Source of the DNA: Magicicada septendecula
Lineage: Eukaryota > Arthropoda > Insecta > Hemiptera > Cicadidae
Direction: 5' to 3'
Assembly (NCBI GenBank): GCA_034769895.1
Contig: CM068367.1
Span: forward strand, 705,964,885-706,028,884
DNA length: 64,000 nt
Shown piece after piece: positions 35,937 to 47,274 of the stretch. How positions within the stretch are numbered: the stretch's first letter is position 1; every line of letters begins with the position of its first letter. The notes beneath the pieces were generated by a model. It had not been told where the DNA came from. It was given only the letters and a program-made list of their open reading frames with translations, and did no database searches. A program made the translations under genes and the position numbers.

Positions 35937-37044
35937 GGCAAACGATAACTGCCGCAAATTCAAACAGAATCAAATAATTTTTTGCATACAGCCCTGATTT
36001 GTAGAGGACTCGCGACCTATTGTTTTTGGTGAAGATCGGTTGAGGGAAAGGGGTAGTTTACCTGCAACGGTTTTTTTTATCAAGGGAATTTTTTTTTTTT
36101 TGCAAACGATAACAGCCGCAAATTCAAACAGAATCAAATAATGTTTCGCATACTGCCCTGAATTGTAGAGTTCTCAAGACTTGTTGTTCTTGGTGAAGAT
36201 CGGTTAAGGGAAAGGGGTAGTTTACCTGTAACGTTTTATGTTTTAACAAGGGTATTTCCTATGGCAAACGATAACAGCCGCAAATTCAAACAGAATCAAA
36301 AGATTATTTGCATACCGCCCTAAATTGTAGAGTTCTCAAGACCTATTGTTTTTGGTGAAGATCGGTTAAGGGAAAGGGGTAGTTTACCTACAACGTTTTT
36401 TTAACAAGGGTATTTTCTATGGCAAACGATAACAGCCGCAAATTCAAACAGAATCAAATAATTTTCTACACACTACCCTGATTTGTAGAGTACTCAAGAC
36501 CTGTTGTTTGTGGTGAAGATCGGTTGAGGGGAAGGGGTAGTTTACCTGCAACGGTTTTTTTTATCAAGGGAAATTTTTTTTTTTTGGCAAACGATAACAG
36601 CCGCAAATTCAAACAGAATCAAATAATGTTTCGCACACTGTTCTGAATTGTAGAGTCCTCAAGACCTATTGTTTTTGGTGAAGATCGGTTAAGGGAAAGG
36701 GGTAGTTTACCTACAACGTTTTTTTAACAAGTGTTTTTTCTATGGCAAACGGTAACAGCCGCAAATTCAAACAGAATCAAATAATTTTCTGCATACTGCC
36801 CTGATTTGTAGAGTACTCAAGACCTTTTTTTTTGGTGAAGATCGGTTGAGGGGAAGGGGTAGTTTACCTGCAACGTTTTTTATGAAGCGTATTTTCTATG
36901 GCAAACGATAACTGCCGCAAATTCAAACAGAATCAAATAATTTTTTGCATACGTCAGTGAATTGTAGAGGACTCAAGGCCTTTAGATTTTGGTGAAGATC
37001 AGTTAAAGGGAAGGGGTAGTTTACCTGCAACCTTTTACGTTTTA
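35937..37044 (+). repeat. Satellite array, about 7 monomers
   Basis: Leaves the duplicated register at about 36310 (GCATACCGCCC) and continues with monomers not seen in the same order upstream, including CACACTGTTCTG near 36633 that recurs at 60-64 kb. Confidence 0.91.
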
Positions 37045-37125
37045 ACAAGAGTAAAGTACTTGAAAATTCATTTAAACTTTTTCAAACAATGGTAATTGTT
37101 GAAAATAAAATAATTTTGTTGTCAG
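37045..37125 (+). repeat. Tail start fragment
   Basis: ACAAGAGTAAAGTACTTG to TTGTCAGGCAAT, then departs from all other tails. The TTGCCAGGCAA palindrome is broken here to TTGTCAGGCAA. Confidence 0.8.
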
Positions 37126-37640
37126 GCAATCTGAAAAGATTATACGATAGTTTATGAAATGGTTAATAATACGTCAGTGGAAGGTGTAATGAGAAATTAG
37201 CAGAAATGGAAACCTGGGGAATGTTAACTGTTCTGTAGATACAATTTTGTCAGAATGTTTGGAAATGATCATCAACATTGAAGAAAAAGTAAGCATATTA
37301 AGAAACATATGTAAGTACTTATTATAAAAAAATAATGTTTTTTTTTTTGATAAAGTCATTTTGATTATAAAATATAAATATTTACAACAAGAAAAGAATT
37401 TTCAGTTTTCAAAATTTAAATATATTTTTATAAACAATGGGTTCTTCATTGAGGTTGGGACCATGTCACTCACTCCATCTCAAGCCTCCTCTCCCATTTT
37501 GCAGAAAAAGAGGACCCTGTCAAGGCTGATACTTTGACGATAGTGACAGGGCTTTCCACCAAATTCAACAGAGTGACAAGTAGGCCCAACTCTGATTGGC
37601 TCCTCAGATTTCCCCAGCGTTAGTAGGTTCTATGAAAATA
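37126..37640 (+). other. Unique island, not satellite
   Basis: About 515 bp with no second copy in the window. The left part (to about 37430) is AT-rich; the right part (37435-37630) is markedly less AT-rich (for example CACTCCATCTCAAGCCTCC, CTGATTGGCTCCTCAG). The longest forward frame in it from ATG is about 30 codons. I do not recognise it; it could be an inserted transposon fragment or captured single-copy DNA. It occupies the place where other tails carry their variable middle. Confidence 0.7.
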
Positions 37641-38176
37641 TTTTATTTCAAAAATGATTTTAAATATAAATCTTAGATATGTTTTATAAATCTCATGTTT
37701 TATGTTTTAACATGGGTAATTTTTTATATGACGAACCATAACTGCCGTAAATTCAAACAGAATCAAATAATTTTTTACATATGTGCCTCAGCTATAGAGA
37801 ACTCGAAGTCTGTTGATTTTGGTGAAGATCGGTTACGGGGAAAGGGAAGTTTACCTGAAACATTTTTTGTTGTAACATGAGTAAAGTACTTAATTTTGAT
37901 AAAGTATCCTGATAAGATCTTAATAATCCACTGTAGAAACGTAGATGAAATATCTATAAATGGAGAGGCTAGTTGAACGGGCTGGGGGTAATTTTCTATA
38001 AATCAAAATTATAGTTGAAGGGGGAGGGGATAATATTTTTTATATGTGTACTACGTTATTGGCAAGAAAGAAGTATTTTTTTGTTAAAATTCCTTCCCTG
38101 GCTGTTTGGCTGAAAATGATTTTAAATATAAATCTTAGAATATGGAAGTCATGTATGGTTCTCCATACCGATATTT
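37641..38176 (+). repeat. Composite tail: tail end, one monomer, variant C middle, tail end
   Basis: 37641-37690 matches the end of tails (GATTTTAAATATAAATC). Then comes one diverged monomer (about 37700-37875, GACGAACCATAACTGCCG). Next is a variant middle (TAAAGTATCCTGATAAGA, ACGTAGATGAAATATC) shared with 52380-52500, then TTAAAATTCCTTCCCTGGC and a normal tail end with hairpin at 38153-38168. Confidence 0.75.
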
Positions 38177-38333
38177 ACTTCCATGTTCCTTAAGGAAATG
38201 GAAGTATGGTGATGGCAAAAAAAATCGTGTTCGAGATTATTGCAGATTCTGATTGTACTACACTCAAAATATGAAAAAAAGTCATTTTTCGAAAAGTGTC
38301 TGTCTGTGTTTCTGTGTGTGTGTATATTTTTTT
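38177..38333 (+). repeat. Head module (domain 2 form)
   Basis: Head with ACTTCCATGTTCCTTAAGGAAATGGAAGT-type palindromic start, GTCATTTTTCG, a short tract and the end TATATTTTTTTC instead of TAGATTTTTTT. Closely matches 44935-45100. Confidence 0.84.
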
Positions 38334-39455
38334 CTATGGCAAACGATGACAGCCACAAATTCAAACAGAATCAAATAATTTTTTGCATACACCCTGATTT
38401 GTAGAGTACTCAAGACCTATTGTTTTTGGTGAAGATCGGTTAAAGGAAAGGGGTAGTTTACCTGCAACGTTTTTTTGTAATCAAGGGTAATTATTTTCTA
38501 TGGCAAACGATAACAGCCGCAAATTCAAACAGAATCAAATGATTATTTGCATACAGCCCTGAATTGTAGAGTTCTCAAGACCTAATGTTTTTGGTGAAGA
38601 TCGGTTAAGGGAAAGGGGTAGTTTACCAGCAACATTTTTTTTTAATCAAGGGTAATTATTTTCTATGGGAAACGATAACAGCCGCAAATTCAAACAAAAT
38701 CAAATAATTTTTGCATGCAGCCCTGAATTGTAGAGTTCTCAAGACCTATTGTTTTTGGTGAAGATCGGTTAAGGGAAAGCAGTAGTTTACCAGCAACATT
38801 TTATGTTTTAACAACTGTAATTTTTTCTAAGACGAACGATAACTGCCGCACATTCAAACAGATTCAAATATTTTTTTGCATTCGTTCCTCAATTGTAAAT
38901 GACTGAGGGCCTGTTGATTTTGGTGAAGATCGGTTAAGGGAAAGGGATAGTTTACCTGCAATATTTTATGTTTTAAAAGGGTAATTTTATTTTTATGACG
39001 AATGATAACTGCCGCATATTCAAAGAGAATCAAATAATTTTTGGCATACGTTCCTGAAGTTTTAAGTAGTCAAGGTTTGTTGATTTTGGTGAAGATCAGT
39101 TAAGGGAAAGGTATAGTTTAACAGCAACATTGTATGTTTTAACAAGGGTAATTTTTTCCAGGACGAACGATAACTGCCGTAAATTCAACGAGAATCAAAT
39201 AATTTTTTGCATACGTTTACCTGCCACCTTTAATGTTTTAACAAGAGTAATTGTTTATATGACAAACGATAACTGCCGTAAATTAAAACATAATCAAATA
39301 AGTTTTTGCATACACCCCTATATTGTAGAGACCTCAAGGCCTGTTGATTTTGGTTAAGATCGGTTAAGGGAAAGGGGTAGTTTACCAGCAACATTTTATG
39401 TTGTAAGAAGAGAAATTTTTTCATGAACGATAACTGCCGTAAATTCAAACAGAAT
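38334..39455 (+). repeat. Satellite array, about 7 diverged monomers
   Basis: Many monomers here read GACGAACGATAACTGCCG instead of ATGGCAAACGATAACAGCC. One is shortened, with GCATACGTTTACCTGCC near 39208. The array breaks off in mid-monomer at AATCGAATAAATC. The same series occurs at 45101-46341. Confidence 0.88.
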
Positions 39456-39699
39456 CGAATAAATCTTTATTTAAATATACAAACAGTTTAATTATACAGG
39501 ATTTGCGTATATGTTTGATATATGAAATATAGGAAAATCAATTCAGTCAATAAGTATCTTCTAAATAATGTTTCAATAAACGCCTATTTTTATCGTGTTA
39601 TTTTAGTTTATTTTATTGGGATTGATTTCAGGATGTTATCACACGTTTTTCAAACAGTTTATAAAGATAGCAATGTTGTTTAGTGTTAACCTGTTTTAT
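39456..39699 (+). other. Non-satellite insert, copy 1
   Basis: About 244 bp of AT-rich sequence unrelated to monomer, head or tail (for example CAGGATTTGCGTATATG, TTGGGATTGATTTCAGG). It lies between a broken monomer and a head. The second copy is at 46342-46586. It may be the middle of another tail variant or an old insertion. Confidence 0.7.
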
Positions 39700-39849
39700 A
39701 CTTCCATGTTTCGTAAGGAAATGGAAGTATGGTGATCGCGAAAAATCATGTTCGAGATAAAGGCTGATTCTGATTGTACTACCCTCAAAACATGAAGAAT
39801 AGTCACTTTCCGAAAAGCGTCTGTGTGTGTCTGTATGTAGAATTTTTTC
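39700..39849 (+). repeat. Diverged head module
   Basis: ACTTCCATGTTTCGTAAGGAAATGG start, GAAAAATCATGTTCGAG, and a minimal tract TGTGTGTCTGTATG. The most diverged head type in the window; repeated at 46587. Confidence 0.8.
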
Positions 39850-39997
39850 TATGGCGAACGATAACTGTCGAAAATTCAAACACAACCAAATAATTTTTTG
39901 CATATGCACCCGAGTTGTATAGGACTCAAGGCCTATTGATTTTGGTGAATATCGGTTAAGGGAGAGGGGTAGTTTACCTGCAACGGTTTACGTTTTA
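39850..39997 (+). repeat. Single diverged monomer
   Basis: One monomer with GGCGAACGATAACTGTCG and CACAACCAAATAATTTT between a head and a tail, so the minimal unit head - one monomer - tail exists here. Confidence 0.85.
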
Positions 39998-40380
39998 ACA
40001 AGAGTGATGTACTTAATTCTGATAAATAAAGTATACTGAAAAGAAAATCATACATAAAACATCATTCAATTTGTCAAACATAAAACACAATTTACAAGGA
40101 ACACACATAACTTGTTAGAAATTATCGAACCGAATTCAAGTAAATGATTTTAAATATAAACATTAGAACATGGAAGTCGTGTATGGTTCTCCATACAGAT
40201 ATTTACTTCCATGTTCTTTAAGGAAATGGAAGTATGGTGATGGCAAAAAAATCGTGTTCGAGATTATTGCAGATTCTGATTGTACTATACTCAAAACATG
40301 AAAAAAAGTCGTTTTTCGAAAAGTGTCTGTGTGTCTGTCTGTTTGAGTGTCTGTCTGTGTGTCTGTCTGTAGATTTTTTT
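39998..40380 (+). repeat. Tail (variant C) + head cassette
   Basis: The tail starts ACAAGAGTGATGTACTTAATT and has a distinct middle (ACATCATTCAATTTGTC, GGAACACACATAACTTG), then ATGGAAGT and the hairpin at 40181-40196 (followed by AGATATTT). The head starts at 40205 with a TCTG tract interrupted by TTTGAG. Confidence 0.83.
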
Positions 40381-41519
40381 ATGGCAAACGATAACACCCG
40401 CAAACTCAAATACAATCAAATAATTTTTTGCATACATCCCTGATTTCTAGAATACTCACGACCTATTGTTTTTGGTGAAGATCGGTTGAGGGAAAGGGGT
40501 AATTTACCAGCAACGGTTTTTTTTATCAAGGGTAATTTTTTTTTTGCAAATGATAACAGCCGCAAATTCAAACAGAATCAAATAATGTTTCGCATACAGC
40601 CCTGAATTGTAGAGTTCTCAAGACCTATTGTTTTTGGTGAAGATCGGTTAAGGGAAAGGGGTAGTTTACCTGCAACGTTTTATGTTTAAAATAGGGTATT
40701 TTTTATGGCAAACGATAACAGCCGCAAATTCAAACAGAATCTACTACTCTTTTGCATGCAACTCTGAATTGTAGAGTTCTCAGGACCTATTGTTTTTGGT
40801 GAAGATCGTTTAAGGGAAAGGGGTAGTTTACCTGCAGCGTTTTTGTATTAAGTTTAATTTTTTTTTGGCAAACGATAACGGCCGCAAATTCAAACAAAAT
40901 CAAATAATGTTTTGCATACAGCCCTGAATTGTAGAGTTCTAAAGACGTTTTGGTTTTGGTGAAGATACGTTAAGGGAGTAGGGTAGTTTACCTGCAACAT
41001 TTTATGTTTTAACAAGGGTAAATTTCTCTATGATGAACGGTAACTGCGGCATATTCAAACAGAATAAAATAATTTTCTGCATACATCCCTGGCTTGTAGG
41101 GATCTCAAAGCTTTTTGATTTTGGTGAAGATCGGTTAAGGGAAAGGGGTAGTTTACCTGCCACATTTTATGTTTTAACAAGGGTACTATTTTCTATGATG
41201 AACGATAACTGCCGTAAATTCACACGGAATCAAATACTTTTTTGCACACCTTCCTGTATTATAGAGTACTCAAAGTCTGTTGATTTTGGTGAAGATCGGT
41301 TTAGAGAAAATGGTAGTTTACCTGCAACATTTTATGTTTTAAAAGGTTAATTTTATTTTTGTGACGAATGATAACTGCCGCATATTCAAATAGAATGAAA
41401 TAATTTTTTGCATACTTTCCTCAAGTTTTAAGTACTCAAGGTATGTTGATTGGTGAAAATCGGTTAAGGGAAAGGGGTAGTTTACCTGCAACGTTTTATG
41501 TTTTAACAAGTGTAATTTT
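40381..41519 (+). repeat. Satellite array, about 7 monomers
   Basis: Mixed older and younger monomer forms; several have ATGATGAACGATAACTGCC. Ends AACAAGTGTAATTTT on the next head. Confidence 0.9.
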
Positions 41520-41671
41520 ACTTCCATGTTCCTTAAGGAAATGGAAGTATGGTGATGGCAAAAAAAAAATCGAGTTCGAGATTATAGCAGATTCTAATTG
41601 TACTATACTCAAAACATGAAAAAAAGTCATTTTTCGAAGTGTCTGTGTGTGTGTGTCTGTAGATCTTTTTT
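41520..41671 (+). repeat. Head module
   Basis: Head with A9 in GGCAAAAAAAAATCGAG, GATTATAGCAGATTC and a short (TG)n; ends TAGATCTTTTT. A near copy lies at 44633. Confidence 0.82.
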
Positions 41672-41831
41672 ATGGCAAACGATAACAGCCACAAATTGAA
41701 ACAGAATCAAATAATTTTTTGCATACAACCCTGAATTGTAGAGTACTCAAGACCTATTGTTTTGGTGAAGATCGGTTAAGGGAAAGGGGTAGTTTACCTG
41801 AAACGGTTTTTTTTAAATCAAGGGTAATTTT
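41672..41831 (+). repeat. Single monomer
   Basis: One monomer (GATAACAGCCACAAATTG) between heads; the same arrangement occurs at 44772 and 50280. Confidence 0.88.
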
Positions 41832-42113
41832 ACTTCCATGTTCCTTAAGCAAATGGAAGTATGGTGATGGCAAAAAAAATTGTGTTCGAGATTATTGCAG
41901 ATTCTGATTGTACTACACTCCAAAGATGAAAAAAAGTCATTTTACTTCCATATTCCTTAAGGAATGGAAGTATGGTGATGGCAAAAAAAATCGTGTTCGA
42001 GATTATTGCAGATTCTGATTGTACTACACTCAAAACATGAAAAAAAGTCGTTTTCCGAAAAGTGTCTGTGTGTCTGTCTGTCTGTGTGTCTGTCTGTCTG
42101 TAGATTTTTTTTC
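41832..42113 (+). repeat. Truncated head followed by full head
   Basis: The first head (41832-41942) stops at GAAAAAAAGTCATTTT, before its microsatellite. A full head begins at once with ACTTCCATATTCC at 41944. Either one element joined inside another or heads recombined. Confidence 0.82.
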
Positions 42114-43081
42114 TATGGCAAACGATAACTGCCGCAAATTCAAACAGAATCAAATAATTTTTTGCATGTAGCCCTGATTTACAGAGTACTCGCGACCTAT
42201 TGTTTTTGGTGAAGATCGGTTGATGGAAAGGGGTAGTTTACCTGCAACGGTTTTTTTTTAGCAAGGGTAATTTTGTTTGTTTGGCAAGCGATAACAGCCG
42301 CAACTTCAAACAGAATCAAATAATGTTTCGCATACAGCCCTAAATTGTAGAGTTCTCAAGATCTGTCGATTTTGGTACAGATCGGTTAAGGGAAAGGGGT
42401 AGTTTACCTGTAACGTTTTATGTTTAACAAGGGTATTTCCTATGGCAAACGATAACAGCCGCAAATTCAAACAGAATCAAAAGATTATTTGCATACAGCC
42501 CTAAATTGTAGAGTTCTCAAGACCTATTGTTTTTGGTGAAGATCGGTTGAGGGAAAGGGGTAGTTTACCTGCAACGTTTTTTTAACAAGGGTATTTTCTA
42601 TGGCAAACGATAACAGCCGCAAATTCAAACAGAATCAAATAATGTTTTGCATACAGCCCTGATTTGTAGAGTACTCAAGACGTGTTGTTTTTGGTGAAGA
42701 TCGGTTAAGGGAATGGGGTAGTTTACCTGCAACGTTTTTTTATCAAGCGTATTTTATATGGCAAACGATAACAGCCGCAAATTCAAACAGAATCAAATAA
42801 TTGTTTGCATACGTCCCTGAATTGTAGAGGTCTCAATGGCTTTCGATTTTGGTGAAGATCGGTTAAGGGGAAGGGGTAGTGTACCAGCAACGGTTTTTTT
42901 TAATCAAGGGTAACTTTGATTGTTTGGCAAACGATAACAGCCGCCAATTCAAACAGAATCAAATAATGTTTCGCATACAGCCCTAAATGGTAGAGTTCTC
43001 AAGATCTGTCGATTTTGGTACAGATCGGTTAAGGGAAAGGGGTAGTTTACCTGCAACGTTTTATGTTTTAACAAGGGTATT
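42114..43081 (+). repeat. Satellite array, about 6 monomers
   Basis: Resembles the first monomers after heads in the 5-36 kb domain (TTTCGCATACAG, AAAAGATTATTTGC) with private changes such as GGTACAGATCGG. Confidence 0.9.
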
Positions 43082-43475
43082 ACTTCCATATTCCTTAAGG
43101 AATGGAAGTATGGTGATGGCAAAAAAAATCGTGTTCGAGATTATTGCAGATTCTGATTCTACTACACTCAAAACATGAAAAAAAGTCGTTTTCCGAAAAG
43201 TGTCTGTGAAGATCGGTTAAGGGGAAGGGGTAGTTTACCTGCAACCTTTTACGTTTTAACAAGAGTAAAGTACTTGAAAATTTATTTAAACTTTTTGAAA
43301 CAATGGTAATTGTTAAAAATAAAATAATTTTGTTACCAGGCAATAAAATTATATTTTTCATTTAATACAGCAATAAAAAGGCAGGTAAGACACAGCCTGG
43401 CTGTTTGGCTGAAAATGATTTTAAATATAAATCTTAGAATATGGAAGTCATGTATGGTTCTCCATACCGATATTT
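43082..43475 (+). repeat. Head cut in its microsatellite, joined to a tail
   Basis: The head runs to AAGTGTCTGTG at about 43207 and then continues as GAAGATCGGTTAAGG, the middle of a monomer, leading into a tail at 43259 with hairpin at 43452-43467. Nearly all monomers of the element have been lost. The joint shares GTGAAGATC-like sequence. Confidence 0.82.
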
Positions 43476-43512
43476 TCGAAAGGTGTCTGTGTGTGTGTCT
43501 GTAGATTTTTTT
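43476..43512 (+). repeat. Head remnant after tail
   Basis: Directly after CCGATATTTT comes CGAAAGGTGTCTGTGTG and TAGATTTTTTTC. Only the last part of a head remains; a similar joint is at 50246. Confidence 0.8.
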
Positions 43513-44632
43513 CTATGGCAAACGATAACAGCCGCAAATTCAAACAGAATCAAATAATGTTTTGCATACTGGTCTGAATTGTAGAGTTCTCACGACCTTT
43601 TGGTTTTGGTGAAGATCGGTTAAGGGAAAGGGGTAGTTTACCTGCAACGTTTTTAGTGTTAAAAGGGTATTTTATATGGCAACCGATAAGAGCCGCAAAT
43701 TCAAACAGAATCAAATATGTTTTTGCATGCAGCCCTGATTTCTTGAGTACTAAAGACCTATTATTTTTGGTGAAGATCGTTTAAGGGAAAGGGGTAGTTC
43801 ACCTGCCACGTTTTTTGTTTTATCAAGGGTATTTTGTATGGCAAACGACAACAGCCGCAAATTCAAACAAAATCATATAATATTTTACATACTGCCCTGA
43901 ATTGTAGTGTTCTCAAGACCTGTCGTTTTTGGTAAAGATCGGTTAAGGGGAAGGGGTAGTTTACCTGCAACGGTTTTTTATCAGGGGTAATATTTTTCTA
44001 TGGTAAACGATAACAGCCGCAAATTCAAACAGAATCAAATGATGTTTTGCATGCAGCCCTGTATTGTAGTGTTCTCAATACCTATTGGTGTTGGTGAAGA
44101 TCGGTTAAGGGAAAGGGGTTGTTTACCTGCAACGTTTTATGTTTTAAAAGGGTATTTCCTATGGCAAACGATAAGAGCCGCAAATTCAAACAGAATCAAA
44201 TACCTTTTTGCATACAGCCCTGTGTTGTTGAGTACTAAAGACCTATTGTTTTTGGTGAAGATCGGTTAAGGGAAAGGGGTAGTTTACCTGACACATTTTT
44301 TGTTATATCAAGGGTATTTTATATGGCAGAATCATATAATATTTTGCATACAGCACTGAAATTTAGAGCTCTATAGACCTAATGGTTTTGGTGAAGATCG
44401 GTTAAGGGAATAGGGTTGTTTACCAGGAACATTTTATGTTTTATCAAGGGTAATTTTTTTTTTGACGAACGAAAACTGCCGTACATTAAAACAGAATCAA
44501 CTACTCTTTTGCATATCTTTTTGAATTATACAGAACTCAAGGTCTGTTGATTTTGTTGAAGATCGGTTAAGGGAAAGGGGTAGTTTACCTGCAACGTTTT
44601 ATGTTTTAACAAGTTTAATTTTACTTCATGTT
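43513..44632 (+). repeat. Satellite array, about 7 monomers
   Basis: One monomer near 44325 is shortened: TATATGGCAGAATCATATAA lacks the AACGATAACAGCC stretch. The series from about 44000 on resembles 51070-51700. Confidence 0.9.
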
Positions 44633-45100
44633 CCTTAAGGAAATGGAAGTATGGTGATGGCAAAAAAAAAATCGAGTTCGAGATTATAGCAGATTCTAAT
44701 TGTACTATACTCAAAACATGAAAAAAAGTCATTTTTCGAAGTGTCTGTGTGTGTGTGTCTGTAGATTTTTTTTATGGCAAACGATAACAGCCACAAATTG
44801 AAACAGAATCAAATAATTTTTTGCATACAACCCTGAATTGTAGAGTACTCAAGACCTATTGTTTTTGGTGAAGATCGGTTAAGGGAAAGGGGTTGTTTAC
44901 CTGAAACGGTTTTTTTTTAATCAAGGGTAATTTTACTTCCATGTTCCTTAAGGAAATGGAAGTATGGTGATGGCAAAAAAAATCGTGTTCGAGATTATTG
45001 CAGATTCTGATTGTACTACACTCAAAACATGAAAAAAAGTCATTTTTCGAAAAGTGTCTGTGTGTCTGTCTGTGTTTCTGTGTGTGTGTATATTTTTTTC
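44633..45100 (+). repeat. Head, one monomer, head
   Basis: Head at 44633 (ACTTCATG, one C lost), one monomer at about 44772-44934, and a second head at 44935 ending TATATTTTTTTC. This begins the second copy of the ~6.9 kb duplication. Confidence 0.82.
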
Positions 45101-46341
45101 TATGGCAAACGATGACAGCCACAAATTCAAACAAAATCAAATAATTTTTTGCATACACCCTGATTTGTAGAGTACTCAAGACCTATTGTTTTTGGTGAAG
45201 ATCGGTTAAAGGAAAGGGGTAGTTTACCTGCAACGTTTTTTTTTAAATCAAGGGTAAATATTTTCTATGGCAAACGATAACAGCTGCAAATTCAAACATA
45301 ACCAAACACTGTTTTGCATACAGCCCTGAATTGTAGAGTTCTCAAGACCTATAGTGTTTGGTGAAGATCGGTTAAGGGAAAGGGGTAGTTTACCAGCAAC
45401 ATTTTTTTTTAATCAAGGGTAATTATTTTCTATGGCAAACGATAACAGCCGCAAATTCAAACAGAATCAAATGATTATTTGCATAGAGCCCTGAATTGTA
45501 AGGGAAACGGGTAGTTTACCAGCAACATTTTTTTTTAATCAAGGGTAATTCTATGGCAAACGATAACAGCCGCAAATTCAAACAAAATCAAATAATTTTT
45601 GCATGCAGCCCTGAATTGTAGAGTTCTCAAGACCTATTGTTTTTGGTGAAGATCGGTTAAGGGAAAGCAGTAGTTTACCAGCAACATTTTATGTTTTAAC
45701 AGCTGTAATTTTTTCTAAGACAAACGATAACTGCCGCACATTCAAACAGATTCAAATATTTTTTTGCATTCGTTCCTCAATTGTAAATGACTGAGGGCCT
45801 GTTGATTTTGGTGAAGATCGGTTAAGGGAAAGGGATAGTTTACCTGCAATATTTTATGTTTTAAAAGGGTAATTTTATTTTTATGACGAATGATAACTGC
45901 CGCATATTCAAAGAGAATCAAATAATTTTTGGCATACGTTCCTGAAGTTTTAAGTAGTCAAGGTTTGTTGATTTTGGTGAAGATCAGTTAAGGGAAAGGT
46001 ATAGTTTAACTGCAACATTGTATGTTTTAACAAGGGTAATTTTTTCCAGGACGAACGATAACTGCCGTAAATTCAAAGAGAATCAAATAATTTTTTGCAT
46101 ACGTTTACCTGCCACCTTTAATGTTTTAACATGAGTAATTGTTTATATGACAAACGATAACTGCCGTAAATTAAAACATAATCAAATAAGTTTTTGCATA
46201 CACCCCTATATTGTAGAGACCTCAAGGCCTGTTGATTTTGGTTAAGATCGGTTAAGGGAAAGGGGTAGTTTACCAGCAACATTTTATGTTGTAAGAAGAG
46301 AAATTTTTTCATGAACGATAACTGCCGTAAATTCAAACAGA
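45101..46341 (+). repeat. Satellite array, about 8 diverged monomers
   Basis: Counterpart of 38334-39455, ending in the same mid-monomer break at AATCGAATAAATC. Confidence 0.88.
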
Positions 46342-46586
46342 ATCGAATAAATCTTTATTTAAATATACAAACAGTTTTATTATACAGGATTTGCGTATAT
46401 GTTTGATATATGAAATATAGGAAAATCAATTCAGTCAATAAGTATCTTCTAAATAATGTTTCAATAACGCCTATTTTTATCGTGTTATTTTAGTTTATTT
46501 TATTGGGATTGATTTCAGGATGTTATCACACGTTTTTCAAACAGTTTATAAAGATAGCAATGTTGTTTAGTGTTAACCTGTTTTAT
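46342..46586 (+). other. Non-satellite insert, copy 2
   Basis: Second copy of 39456-39699, differing by small changes (ACAGTTTTATTATAC for ACAGTTTAATTATAC; CAATAACGCC for CAATAAACGCC). Confidence 0.7.
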
Positions 46587-47274
46587 ACTTCCATGTTTCG
46601 TAAGGAAATGGAAGTATGGTGATCGTGAAAAATCATGTTCGAGATAAAGGCTGATTCTGATTGTACTACCCTCAAAACATGAAGAATAGTCACTTTCCGA
46701 AAAGCGTCTGTGTGTGTCTGTATGTAGAATTTTTTCTATGGCGAACGATAACTGTCGAAAATTCAAACACAACCAAATAATTTTTTGCATATGCACCCGA
46801 GTTGTATAGGACTCAAGGCCTATTGATTTTGGTGAATATCGGTTAAGGGAGAGGGGTAGTTTACCTGCAACGGTTTACGTTTTAACAAGAGTGATGTACT
46901 TAATTCTGATAAATAAAGTATACTGAAAAGAAAATCATACATAAAACATCATTCAATTTGTCAAACATAAAACACAATTTACAAGGAACACACATAACTT
47001 GTTAGAAATTATCGAACCGAATTCAAGTAAATGATTTTAAATATAAACATTAGAACATGGAAGTCGTGTATGGTTCTCCATACAGATATTTACTTCCATG
47101 TTCCTTAAGGAAATGGAAGTATGGTGATGGCAAAAAAAATCGTGTTCGAGATTATTGCAGATTCTGATTGTACTATACTCAAAACATGAAAAAAAGTCGT
47201 TTTTCGAAAAGTGTCTGTGTGTCTGTCTGTCTGAGTGTCTGTCTGTCTGTGTGTCTGTCTGTAGATTTTTTTTC
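46587..47274 (+). repeat. Diverged head, one monomer, variant C tail, head
   Basis: Head 46587-46737, monomer 46738-46884, tail 46885-47091 with hairpin 47068-47083, head 47092-47274 with a TCTG tract interrupted by TGAGTG. Counterpart of 39700-40380. Confidence 0.83.

Larger units (their letters stand above)
38177..41519 (+). repeat. ~6.9 kb duplication, copy 1
   Basis: Matches 44935-48254. The offset changes from about 6758 to 6888, then 6887, then 6735, because of whole or partial monomer gain and loss and a 1 bp deletion. One full monomer present here at about 40709-40870 is absent from copy 2. Confidence 0.78.

Noticed and set aside
37435-37630. Possible exon in the less AT-rich part of the unique island
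   Set aside because: Both strands have frequent stops, the longest ATG frame is about 30 codons, and no protein motif is recognisable.
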